Shown piece after piece: positions 34,975 to 43,044 of a stretch of DNA of 54,430 nt (its first letter is position 1; every line of letters starts with the position of its first letter). The notes beneath the pieces were generated by a model, which worked only from the letters and a program-made list of their open reading frames with translations, was not told the DNA's origin and ran no database searches. The translations under genes and the position numbers were made by a program. The stretch comes from CAWUIO01 sp963922455 (GTDB lineage Bacteria > Bacteroidota > Bacteroidia > Cytophagales > Microscillaceae). The stretch covers positions 1 to 54,430 of the forward strand of contig CAWUIO010000036.1 in the NCBI GenBank assembly GCA_963922455.1. Direction: 5' to 3'.

Positions 34975-35391
34975 ATGAAATACGTCTATCTCCTCTTGCT
35001 CCTCCTCGGTATACACCTAAGCCTCCCCGCCCAATCTGTTCGTAAGGTAAGCACCATCGACTTTGTTGCCATTCTGAATAACAACCGGGCAGAGGCTACT
35101 TATTATTATGAAAACAATTGGAAAGTCCTCCGGGATATGGCCGTGGAGCGAGGGTACATAGATTCCTATCTCCTCTTAGAAACCCCTTACAGCCCCGAAG
35201 CCCCTTTTCACTTGATGCTGGTGACCACCTACAAAAACCAGAAACAATATAAGAATCGCGAGGAAAACTTCTCAGGATTGATTGAAGAAATCGGGGAACT
35301 GAAACTCTTAAACCAAAAAGACCCCAAGGAATTTCGCAATACCCTCTACACCAAGGAGGAAGTCAAGATTTTGGGAGAGCCTAATCGTTAA
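34975..35391 (+). CDS. Small secreted protein of unknown function
   Basis: A 138-residue protein with a signal peptide (MKYVYLLLLLLGIHLSLPAQ). The mature part is helix-rich and charged (AEATYYYENNWKVLRDMAVER, FSGLIEEIGELKLLNQKDPK). It might be a small ligand-binding or structural periplasmic protein. No family recognised. ATG 34975 is preferred over 34969 because it directly opens the signal. Confidence 0.7.
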   Translation: MKYVYLLLLLLGIHLSLPAQSVRKVSTIDFVAILNNNRAEATYYYENNWKVLRDMAVERGYIDSYLLLETPYSPEAPFHLMLVTTYKNQKQYKNREENFSGLIEEIGELKLLNQKDPKEFRNTLYTKEEVKILGEPNR

Positions 35392-35572
35392 TTTTTTTCC
35401 TTGTTAACACAGGCTCACCAAGACCTTTTCTGCCAGTATAGCGTATAAAATAGTATACGCTACACAAGAATCTATACACAATACCAAGAGCAGGATCTTA
35501 TTTGGGTAGGAGTTTACTTAACCAGCTTTTTTGCAAGCTCGCTACCAGGTGGTTCCTATGAATTAAAAACGC

Positions 35573-36250
35573 ATGCAAACTACGATTCAAGCCAATCCCG
35601 CCCAAGTACTTTTTCGAGAAGAGGCCTACACTACAGAGATGTGCCTCAACACGCAAAGCTTATCCCTCGCCTATCATTTACGATACCGGGCCTACTTACA
35701 AGCAGGCATCATTTCGGAAAACCCCTACGAAATGTACACGGACGATTATGACAACCAAGCCAATGCCCGCGATTTTCTTATCTGGCACGAAAATCAGGCT
35801 GTGGCCAGTGTACGGAGCTTTACGTGGTCATCGGCCTACAATTGGCAAGGCACCCCCTGCTTGGATATTTTTCCCAAAGAAATAAAAGAAAAATTGGGCT
35901 GGCGTATTCCTTTTTTGGAATCCAATCGCTGGGTCTTAGATCCAGACTTTCAAGGATCGAAGTCGCGGCATGCCCACGCCTTAATTTTTCGCATTCAAGG
36001 CATAGGAGCTATCATTGATCAATGTAACTTTATTGTCAGCGCCCTGAGCCCCCGCCATGAGAAGTTCTACGAAGAGTTTATGGGCTTTTACCCTATTTCG
36101 GAAGTCAAGACCATTGATAGCGCCCCCTTTCCGGTACAATTATTAGCTACTCCGGTAGCTTCGGTAAAAAAACTGGGAGAGCACAGTCCTTTAGCCCGTT
36201 ATCAAGCCGCTGATTTGGATACATACCGTACTTGCTTACAGCAGCAATAA
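35573..36250 (+). CDS. Autoinducer-synthase/FeeM-like N-acyltransferase (GNAT fold)
   Basis: A 225-residue protein with features of the LuxI/FeeM acyltransferase superfamily: SLAYHLRYRAYLQAGII (about 30-46), FLIWHENQAVASVRSFTWSS (about 64-83) and PFLESNRWVLDPDFQG near 118-133. The later QGIGAIIDQCNFIVSALSPRH and FYEEFMGFYPIS match the substrate-binding half. FeeM makes long-chain N-acyl amino acids and LuxI makes acyl-homoserine lactones. Bacteroidota rarely have canonical LuxI, so an N-acyl amino acid product is more likely. No LuxR partner is adjacent. Call is moderate. Confidence 0.55.
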   Translation: MQTTIQANPAQVLFREEAYTTEMCLNTQSLSLAYHLRYRAYLQAGIISENPYEMYTDDYDNQANARDFLIWHENQAVASVRSFTWSSAYNWQGTPCLDIFPKEIKEKLGWRIPFLESNRWVLDPDFQGSKSRHAHALIFRIQGIGAIIDQCNFIVSALSPRHEKFYEEFMGFYPISEVKTIDSAPFPVQLLATPVASVKKLGEHSPLARYQAADLDTYRTCLQQQ

Positions 36251-36289
36251 ATCCTAAGGGTAACGTTCCCGGCTTCAAGCTCAGACCTG

Positions 36290-36420
36290 GCTTAGGGATA
36301 GGCGCCCGCTAGGGCCGAGACCGAAAGGGGCAGTGCGGCTGGAGGCTCGGCAGCCTAGCCCGGCCCGCGCCGGTACTTCCTGGCAAGCGGCCCAAATCTT
36401 TTATAGCGCGGGCAAGCCCC
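36290..36420 (+). repeat. GC-rich interspersed repeat, copy 10 (divergent)
   Basis: Plus-orientation copy from GCTTAGGGATAGG to GCGCGGGCAAGCCCC. The interior has diverged strongly (AGACCGAAAGGGGCAGTGCG) and loses the usual TTTGAGCCC block, while the last arm and CCCGGCCCGCGCC remain. Confidence 0.8.
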
Positions 36421-36449
36421 TCATTTTTTCTTCTTTCTATTTCCTAAAA

Positions 36450-37694
36450 CTACTTCCAACGGATACGGTAACCCACATTCCACTCAATAAACCGGGCCAA
36501 GGTAAAACGGGTGGAGCGGATGTTAATCCCGGTAAAAACATGTGGAAGTATATGATATTTGACCCCCGCCCGCTGATACAAGCGCTCAGGCCTTCCCTTA
36601 TAATTACGGCGTAGGACCTCGTAGCCCGGCTGCAAGACAATAGAAAGCCGATCGATGAGCAACTCAAAGCTTCCCACCAAAGCCACATTCATCTTATCCA
36701 AGGTCTTCAATCGGGGCTCAGCATCCCAGACGCCATCGTCTAAGTCTACATCGGCAGGTACGGCCCCATCGTAGGTGATGTCCATACCACCCCCCAGCTT
36801 CACTTTCCAAGATACTTGCCTTTGGTAGATCATAGACAAGGTACTTAGGAAATAGGTTTCATTTACGTTTTCCAGTCCGGTTTCTTGGGCTAGGAAGTAG
36901 TTAATGAGATCATGGCGCACATTGTGCCAGCCCATACCCAGCATGACGTAAAATTCGTTTTCGGCTTCGTATTCCGGAATGTCCCCCTTAGCAAAACTAG
37001 TAGTGGGGGGCTGGAATTCATAGCGAAGGGCCACTCGGGGGCTCACCAGGTTAATCCCGGCATTGGGAAGGCGCAAGGCCCCATTAGAAAAGTGGGTAAA
37101 AGCCAAACCTATCTGGCTATACCAATGCCTCGACAAACGAAGATGATAATGAGCTCCCAGGTCTACATAGACGTTGGCCGATGAGCCCACGGAGTTATTA
37201 AATGGGTTGCTTTCCTCGTGGTAGGGATTCCAGTTAAAAGACATCCCAAAGCCAATTTCAAAGTCAAAACTGGCCCGGCGGCTGCGGGTAAAAGGGGCGG
37301 TAAAAAAGCCATACACGGCATAGGGTGTGCCTAATTCTTCGCGTCCCTTAAATAGGTCTAGGGCATATACACCCACCCCGTAGGAGGGGTAATTATACAG
37401 CCGTTCCCACAATCTTTGGCCTTGGGTTTGTTTGCCAAACTCCAAGTTGGCCGACTGAAAGAACTCGTAGGGCTCTTGGTGGATATTTTCGCCTTTGAGC
37501 AAGCCTTTATTGGGCAAGATATAGCCCGATTGGTATTTCGTTCTTAGGAAATAGCTTTTTTTCGGCTTCAGGGGGTACTCATTTTGCCCCTTGTCTTGAG
37601 CAAAAGCGCGGATTGAGAGGAAAACAGAAAAGAAACCTATGCCCAGAAAAAAATAGATCCCTTTTAAAGACACATATTGGCTAAGCTGGATCAT
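36450..37694 (-). CDS. PagL-like lipid A deacylase / acyloxyacyl hydrolase family outer-membrane protein
   Basis: A 414-residue predicted beta-barrel with an N-terminal hydrophobic signal. The family motif HFSNGALRLPNAGIN (about residues 213-227) carries the catalytic His and Ser of PagL. The usual Glu 12 residues after the Ser is Asn here. PagL removes the 3-O-acyl chain of lipid A and so reshapes the outer membrane. This protein is longer than PagL because of N- and C-terminal extensions, as in other Bacteroidota members. A structural or altered-specificity role is possible because of the changed residue. Confidence 0.7.
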   Translation of the reverse strand: MIQLSQYVSLKGIYFFLGIGFFSVFLSIRAFAQDKGQNEYPLKPKKSYFLRTKYQSGYILPNKGLLKGENIHQEPYEFFQSANLEFGKQTQGQRLWERLYNYPSYGVGVYALDLFKGREELGTPYAVYGFFTAPFTRSRRASFDFEIGFGMSFNWNPYHEESNPFNNSVGSSANVYVDLGAHYHLRLSRHWYSQIGLAFTHFSNGALRLPNAGINLVSPRVALRYEFQPPTTSFAKGDIPEYEAENEFYVMLGMGWHNVRHDLINYFLAQETGLENVNETYFLSTLSMIYQRQVSWKVKLGGGMDITYDGAVPADVDLDDGVWDAEPRLKTLDKMNVALVGSFELLIDRLSIVLQPGYEVLRRNYKGRPERLYQRAGVKYHILPHVFTGINIRSTRFTLARFIEWNVGYRIRWK

Positions 37695-38090
37695 GCACTT
37701 TGGAGTAGATTGAAGGGAAATTGCTGTAAAAACCCAAACTAACTTTGCTACTATCTTGGATTTAATCCTACTACGGAGAGAGCATCCTCCTACGTGAACA
37801 GATCAAGGCTTTAAGGGGCAGGCGTTTGTAAGAATAGGCTGAGAATATAACTTTATGGGCTTTAGCCTCCCCTTAGCCTTGGCTAGTTTTTACACAGCAG
37901 GCCCCGTTTATCTTTTCTACTCTTCGTTTTTAAGCATAAAGGCATAGGTATATACAACATACACGTATTCCTTACCTGGGCAGATTTAGGGGCTCAAAAG
38001 TTGACAGATCCCATATTCCGCATTAACTTAATGTCTGCCTAAAACTTGTAAAACCCAAGGTCTAAGACCACAAACTCTCGACATATCCCA
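37695..38090. promoter_or_regulatory. Divergent intergenic region
   Basis: About 395 bp between the divergent PagL-like and glycosidase genes. No repeat copy, no gene and no clear hairpin; both promoters should be here. Confidence 0.4.
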
Positions 38091-40757
38091 ATGAAAAAAT
38101 ATCTATTCTTACTTTGCCTCATCTTTATGATTTCTTGCGAACCAGGTAGCCAAGATGCTACCGTTTTATATCAATCAGAAGCCTTCACCCTTTACCCCGA
38201 TAAAGTGGTCCAAGGGGATAATAAGGCCGAGGTGGTCTCTCCTACCGAGTTAAAATCTAATTATAAAAGTCCGGCAAGTGAGGCCTTTTCCCGCCTCGTT
38301 TCATTCAAGTTTAGTATCAACGAAAAAGATAATGAACTTCCTCCCGGAGCCGACCATTGGCTCATCATTGGCGAAGAGCACGAGTCCGCCCCTTTTATTT
38401 TTGGGGAAACCCCAGACCCAAAACCGGACCAGCCTGAGACCTATCTCCCGGTTAATTATGAATACACCTTTAAAGTAGACGTTTCTCCAGTCTTAGAGCA
38501 ATTTGAAGAAAAAGGGTATTATGAGTCGTTTAATGGCACGCGGGTAGCCAAAGATGACTTTAAAGGCTTTTATCTAGCCGGAGGTTCTGAGCCCCTTACC
38601 TGGGATTTTGTCAACCTTGACAATCAAGGATTGAAACTACAGCCCACCGATGAGCCGAATATTTACAGCTTAACTGTAACCTTAAACCCTTACGACGAGG
38701 CCGCCCCTTCTGAAAACACCTGGAAGCTGGAAGAAAATATCAGTAACCGCCCCCAGTACACCTCCCAGCAACCCTTGGTAGATGCCCTTTTTAACCTTTC
38801 CTTGGAAGAAGCCATCAAAAACATTGAGCCCGACAGCACCTTAAGGACCGGGGCCAAGTGGGGGGGCGTATGGACCCGCGATGTGAGCTACAGTACGGTA
38901 CTGGCTTTTGCCTATCACGAGCCTGAGGTAGCCAAGATTAGCTTACGCAAAAAGGTAAAACGCGATCGCATCATTCAGGATACCGGTTCGGGCGGAGCTT
39001 GGCCCGTCTCTTCCGACCGTACCACCTGGGTCCTGGCCGCCTGGGAAATCTACAAAGTTACCGGAGAGCAAGCCTGGCTAGAAGAAGTATATCCCATCAT
39101 CAAAAACACCTTGGACGATGATTATAAAACGGTCTACGATCCGGCTACCGGACTGTATTCGGGGGAGTCTTCCTTTCTGGATTGGCGAGAGCAAACCTAC
39201 CCCAAATGGATGGACAATGTAGACATCTACGTATCACATAATTTGGGTACCAATGTGGTCCACTACCAGGCCCATAAAATCCTGGCCCAAATGGCCAAAT
39301 TGCTGGGCGAAGCAGGAGCCGTATACGAAGAACGGGCCGAAAAAATTAAGGCGGGTATCAATAAGTACCTCTGGCTGGAAGATAAAGGCTACTATGCGCA
39401 GTTTTTGTACGGTCGCCCGGAGATGCTGGTCTCTCCCCGGTACGAAGCCCTGGGCGAAGCCTTGGCTATTCTTTTTGATGTAGCCAATACGGAGCGCAGT
39501 CAAAGCATCATTGCCCAGTCTCCCCTCACCGAGTTTGGGGCTACGTGTATCTATCCTCAAATCCCGGGCATTCCGCCTTATCACAACAATGGCATTTGGC
39601 CCTTTGTACAGTCGTATTGGAATATGGCCGCCGCCAAAGCCGGGAATGAGCAGGTACTCGTACATGGGTTGGCAGCAGTTTACCGGGCCGCCGGACTCTT
39701 CCTCACCAATTACGAAAACATGGTAGCCGAAACGGGTGACTTCTTAGGTACTGAGATTAATTCTCACCGCATGCTCTGGAGCATGGCCGGTAACCTGGCT
39801 ATGGTACACCGGGTCTTCATGGGGATGGACTTCAAGACGGAAGGACTGTCTTTTAATCCGGTGGTTCCCCAGGTCTACGGGGGCACCAAGACCCTGTCCA
39901 ATTTCAAATATCGGGGGGCTAGCCTTCACATCACCGTGGAAGGTTACGGCAATGAAATTGCTTCTATCACCCTGGATGGTAAAAAAGTAGAAAAAGCCTT
40001 CATTCCTCACGATACTCAAGGCGAGCACGAGCTTGTGATTCGCCTAGCCCAAAATGATTTTTCGGGCGATATACACTTAGTAGAAAACCATTTTACCCCC
40101 CCAACCATCCTAGCTCAAAAAAAGGAAAACCTCTTGACGTGGCAGGCTGTCCCCGAAGCCCAAAGCTACCGCATCTACCGCAACGGTAGCTTCTTAAAAT
40201 CTAGCACCGAGACCCAGATAGCATGCAGCGAGTCGGGCTATGCCTCCTATATGGTCACGGCCGTGGATGCTCAAGGCTATGAGGGCTTTGCCAGCGAGCC
40301 CCTCGTATTCGGTGAAAGTATGTTGTTTGAAGCCGAAGACTTTGCCCCTGCCTCCCCGCTCAAGTATAGCAACTACTCCGGCCAAGGCTTCGTGGCCCTG
40401 ACCTTGCAAGAAAACACCGATCTCGAGTGCCGCATCCAGGTAGAAAAAGCTGGCGACTACCTCCTCGACCTTCGCTACGCCAACGGAAGTGGCCGCTGGA
40501 ACACCGATAATAAATGCGCTATCCGCAGTCTGAGTGTCAATGGCAAGTACCAAGGCACGATGGTCCTCCCCCAACGCGGTATGGACGAATGGTCCGACTG
40601 GGGCTTTACCAATAAACGGGTAGTCACCCTGAAAGCCGGACAAAACACCCTGCGCCTCCACTTTGAAGCTTGGAATAACAATATGAACGTAGAAGTAAAC
40701 CGGGCCATGTTGGATTATATCCGGCTCATGCCCCTTGGCAAGGCTGAAAATCTCTAA
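38091..40757 (+). CDS. (Alpha/alpha)6-barrel glycoside hydrolase lipoprotein with C-terminal carbohydrate-binding module
   Basis: An 888-residue lipoprotein (lipobox MISC16). After a beta-sandwich N-terminal region, the central part (about residues 240-640) forms a six-hairpin (alpha/alpha)6 catalytic barrel with GGVWTRDVSYSTVLAFAYHEP, GGAWPVSSDRTTWVLAAWE, FLDWREQTYPKWMDN and NGIWPFVQSYWNMAAAKAG. Acid residues in WTRD, FLDW and ATCIYPQIPG are catalytic candidates. The C-terminal 140 residues (MLFEAEDF to LDYIRLMPL) are a CBM6/35-type module; between them is a Fn3-like segment. Probably degrades an alpha- or mannose-containing oligosaccharide; the GH family number cannot be fixed by eye. Confidence 0.8.
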   Translation: MKKYLFLLCLIFMISCEPGSQDATVLYQSEAFTLYPDKVVQGDNKAEVVSPTELKSNYKSPASEAFSRLVSFKFSINEKDNELPPGADHWLIIGEEHESAPFIFGETPDPKPDQPETYLPVNYEYTFKVDVSPVLEQFEEKGYYESFNGTRVAKDDFKGFYLAGGSEPLTWDFVNLDNQGLKLQPTDEPNIYSLTVTLNPYDEAAPSENTWKLEENISNRPQYTSQQPLVDALFNLSLEEAIKNIEPDSTLRTGAKWGGVWTRDVSYSTVLAFAYHEPEVAKISLRKKVKRDRIIQDTGSGGAWPVSSDRTTWVLAAWEIYKVTGEQAWLEEVYPIIKNTLDDDYKTVYDPATGLYSGESSFLDWREQTYPKWMDNVDIYVSHNLGTNVVHYQAHKILAQMAKLLGEAGAVYEERAEKIKAGINKYLWLEDKGYYAQFLYGRPEMLVSPRYEALGEALAILFDVANTERSQSIIAQSPLTEFGATCIYPQIPGIPPYHNNGIWPFVQSYWNMAAAKAGNEQVLVHGLAAVYRAAGLFLTNYENMVAETGDFLGTEINSHRMLWSMAGNLAMVHRVFMGMDFKTEGLSFNPVVPQVYGGTKTLSNFKYRGASLHITVEGYGNEIASITLDGKKVEKAFIPHDTQGEHELVIRLAQNDFSGDIHLVENHFTPPTILAQKKENLLTWQAVPEAQSYRIYRNGSFLKSSTETQIACSESGYASYMVTAVDAQGYEGFASEPLVFGESMLFEAEDFAPASPLKYSNYSGQGFVALTLQENTDLECRIQVEKAGDYLLDLRYANGSGRWNTDNKCAIRSLSVNGKYQGTMVLPQRGMDEWSDWGFTNKRVVTLKAGQNTLRLHFEAWNNNMNVEVNRAMLDYIRLMPLGKAENL

Positions 40758-40761
40758 ATCG

Positions 40762-40891
40762 GGGGCTTCCCGGCGGGTGGGGGTTTGGATTTAATTTGAA
40801 ATCTTCTGCCCCCGCCGGTCGGGCTTTCGCCACTCGCCGGCCAGCGCGCGGAGCAGCGGCGGGCTCAGACAAATGGCTCTATCCCTAAGCC
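40762..40891 (-). repeat. GC-rich interspersed repeat, copy 11
   Basis: Minus-orientation copy from GGGGCTTCCCGGCGGG to CCCTAAGCC, starting 4 bp after the glycosidase stop. Central stem GCCGG/CCGGC around CGAGTGGCGAAAGCCC in its own orientation. It may also act as a transcription terminator for the glycosidase gene. Confidence 0.9.
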
Positions 40892-41138
40892 TGGGGAATA
40901 GAGCGGCCTTGTATGATCTTTTATCCACAGTAAGTATACATGTCCTAGTCTCCCCAGCGCAAGTTGCCAAATGTTTGAATTAAACCCACAAGTTCTGCCT
41001 AGCCGCTAAAATTGCGGGAGGTGGCCGTTTCTGCTTCCCGATTAAAACAAGATCCCCCCTTCAAACCAGAAGACTTGCCAGATAATAAATCTATAGTCAC
41101 ACTCTGTGTAAAATTAAAAAAATGATATCAAGCCCATT
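40892..41138. other. Intergenic region before the HTH/nucleotidyltransferase pair
   Basis: About 250 bp between the repeat and the palindrome, with no convincing gene or hairpin. Confidence 0.35.
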
Positions 41139-41171
41139 AATTCGCGATTCGCGAATTGCAAATTGCGAATT
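41139..41171 (+). promoter_or_regulatory. Tandem palindromic operator candidate
   Basis: AATTCGCGA and TCGCGAATT are exact inverted repeats around one T (41139-41157). AATTGCAAATTGCGAATT follows at once, giving further partial symmetry. The site lies 37-69 bp before the HTH gene. Autorepression of a toxin-antitoxin operon by its HTH protein would need exactly such a site. Confidence 0.6.
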
Positions 41172-41207
41172 ACTTTTTATATTAAGGCTAATAAACTTCT
41201 CGAGCCC

Positions 41208-41726
41208 ATGAAGAAACATAAAGGTATGCGTCCTCACGACATTCCCATACTCTTAAAAATACTGGTCCAAAAGAAACAAGCATGGTACTTAAAAGATCTG
41301 GCATATGAACTGAAAATCAGTGCGAGCGAGGTTAGTGAAAGTATCAACCGTTCGGTTGTAGCAGGCTTAATTAGTAGTGACAAAAAAAATGTAAATAAGC
41401 TTGCTCTACTAGACTTTTTAAAATACGGATTAAAGTATGTCTACCCACAACAACCTGGAGCTTTAGTGCGCGGGATGCCCACGGCTCACTCAGCAGCTCC
41501 CCTAAGCGATGTAATTTTAAGTGAGGAATTATATGTCTGGCCTTATGCGCTTGGTACCGCCCAGGGTCAGACTATTGAGCCTTTACACCCAAAAACTCCT
41601 TATGCTTGCTTAAAAGACGCTGATTATTATGAGTTTATGGCTCTAGTGGATGCCCTAAGGGTTGGCAAAACCCGCGAGCAAAAGCTTGCTTTTGATATCC
41701 TAAAAGAAAGAATAGAAAATTCCTAA
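41208..41726 (+). CDS. Helix-turn-helix protein, probable antitoxin or repressor
   Basis: A 172-residue protein (start ATG 41208). A winged-HTH reads DIPILLKILVQKKQAWYLKDLA, then YELKISASEVSESINRSVVAGLI (about residues 12-56). The remainder is a small effector or interaction domain. It is 4 bp upstream of a nucleotidyltransferase gene, the layout of AbiE-type systems where an HTH antitoxin represses its own operon and blocks the nucleotidyltransferase toxin. Palindromes sit in its promoter. The pairing is clear; the toxin-antitoxin role is inferred. Confidence 0.65.
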   Translation: MKKHKGMRPHDIPILLKILVQKKQAWYLKDLAYELKISASEVSESINRSVVAGLISSDKKNVNKLALLDFLKYGLKYVYPQQPGALVRGMPTAHSAAPLSDVILSEELYVWPYALGTAQGQTIEPLHPKTPYACLKDADYYEFMALVDALRVGKTREQKLAFDILKERIENS

Positions 41727-41730
41727 GCCT

Positions 41731-42273
41731 ATGGTACAGTTAAAAGAAGTAGAGAAGGTTGCCCTGGCCCTAGAAGAAATAAATGAAGAAGTAATCTACG
41801 TGGGAGGAGCCGTGCTCAGTCTCTATGCCAACGATGAGGGAGCAGAAGAAGCCAGACCAACCAAGGATATAGATATATCCGTACAAATCAGTACGTATGC
41901 CCAAATGGATCAATTAAGGGAGCGTTTAGCAAGCAAAAATATTTATCCGGATCCAAGAGAAAATGTCGTTTATCGATATTCTTATCTTAATATTTTAATT
42001 GATTTTATACCATTTGAAGATACTACCCTAGGCCCAACAAACCGATGGTTGAAGCCTGGCTTTAAAGTAGCGTATCCCGTGAGCATAGGTAGTTCTCATA
42101 TCAAGATTTTGCCCCTTAGCATGTTTTTGGCTACCAAATGGGAGGCTTTTAATAATAGAGGGAGTGATCCAAGGACAAGTGATGATTTTGAAGACATTAT
42201 CTATATTTTAGATAATAATGTAGATGTATTGAACAGCATCGAAAGGTCGGATCAAATAGTCCAAGATTTTTAA
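41731..42273 (+). CDS. AbiEii-like nucleotidyltransferase, apparently truncated by an in-frame TAA
   Basis: A 180-residue product with the nucleotidyltransferase pattern GGAVLSLY (Gly25-Gly26) followed by TKDIDISV (Asp46, Asp48) and the third Asp in LIDFIPF (Asp91). These three acids bind metal in enzymes that add nucleotides to tRNA or other targets. The family normally continues past the present stop at 42271-42273. The same frame stays open for 45 more codons to 42411 (KKMSQEILAHSSRKEI and so on). A single change TTA to TAA in a T/A run would explain it. If real, the toxin-like protein lacks its C-terminus. Confidence 0.7.
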   Translation: MVQLKEVEKVALALEEINEEVIYVGGAVLSLYANDEGAEEARPTKDIDISVQISTYAQMDQLRERLASKNIYPDPRENVVYRYSYLNILIDFIPFEDTTLGPTNRWLKPGFKVAYPVSIGSSHIKILPLSMFLATKWEAFNNRGSDPRTSDDFEDIIYILDNNVDVLNSIERSDQIVQDF

Positions 42274-42411
42274 AAAAAAATGAGCCAAGAAATACTGGCT
42301 CATTCCTCTCGTAAAGAAATAATTGAATGTCACATAAATCCCATGATTGCCGAAGAAAGAGCAAATCTTATCATAAAGAAGCTTGAAACTATTATAAAAC
42401 AAGCAACATAG
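42274..42411 (+). pseudogene. In-frame continuation of the nucleotidyltransferase gene, or a separate 43-residue ORF
   Basis: After the TAA at 42271 the frame reads through KK, then ATG at 42280 and 42 more codons to TAG at 42409. The sequence is charged and helical (MIAEERANLIIKKLETII) and fits a protein C-terminus. It could instead be translated from the ATG after termination-reinitiation. Confidence 0.5.
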
Positions 42412-42589
42412 GCTTTTAATTTAAGCATTCTATAAAAAAACTTCCCTCCCTCTTGTAAGTCTCGTTCCCTACAATGACCCTAATATTTCTTATGAAAAGC
42501 AGTTCTCAGATCCACTTGCCCCTTGGCTCACTTACATGATTTGACTTTAAGAAGAATTCACCTCTATCCCTTCCCTTTACCCAAAACCT

Positions 42590-43024
42590 CTCCCATGCCC
42601 TATTCTTTCACGGCAATAAACGTCTCTACTTCGGCTTGATCACCCAGGAAATACTTCTAATGATGAGCAATACACGGCTGGGGTTCTTTTTGGCCATGAC
42701 AATCAAGTGGCCTATTGGGTCACCAACTTGATTGTTTGTCTTTTTACCCTTCCCCCCTTATACTATGCCTATCGGGCCATTGATCAAAAGCCTAGGCTGC
42801 TTTGGTTTTTGGGGTATTTCACGCTTCCTTTTGTATTTGTGATCGTCTTTGCCGGTTTTTTTCTAGAGGATTGGCTACTGCTCAAGCAGAAGTTTTTAGC
42901 CCAGGCCATCATCGGCATACCGCTTTTAATCCTTTTGGTAGAAGTGATTAGTGTATGGGTATATTTTACACGAAAAAGAATTTATATAATTCGCCATTGC
43001 TCAAGCTTCGATAAGTTTTTGTAA
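42590..43024 (+). pseudogene. Frameshifted small membrane protein
   Basis: The frame from 42620 to 43024 encodes NTSNDEQYTAGVLFGHDNQ, a cytoplasmic or lumenal segment, followed by three to four transmembrane helices (VTNLIVCLFTLPPLYYAY, LLWFLGYFTLPFVFVIVFAGFF, FLAQAIIGIPLLILLVEVI). No start codon lies at the head of this frame (TAA at 42617). A neighbouring frame supplies HGNKRLYFGLITQE just before, so one base near 42650 seems lost or gained. GTG at 42707 could begin a 105-residue remnant. No family recognised. Confidence 0.5.
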
Positions 43025-43044
43025 TACACATAATACTCCCTTTG

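Noticed and set aside
3032..42273. Stop codon reassignment or programmed readthrough of TAA
   Set aside because: Other genes in the window end normally at TAA, and the two cases lack a shared context, so independent nonsense mutations or sequence errors are simpler.
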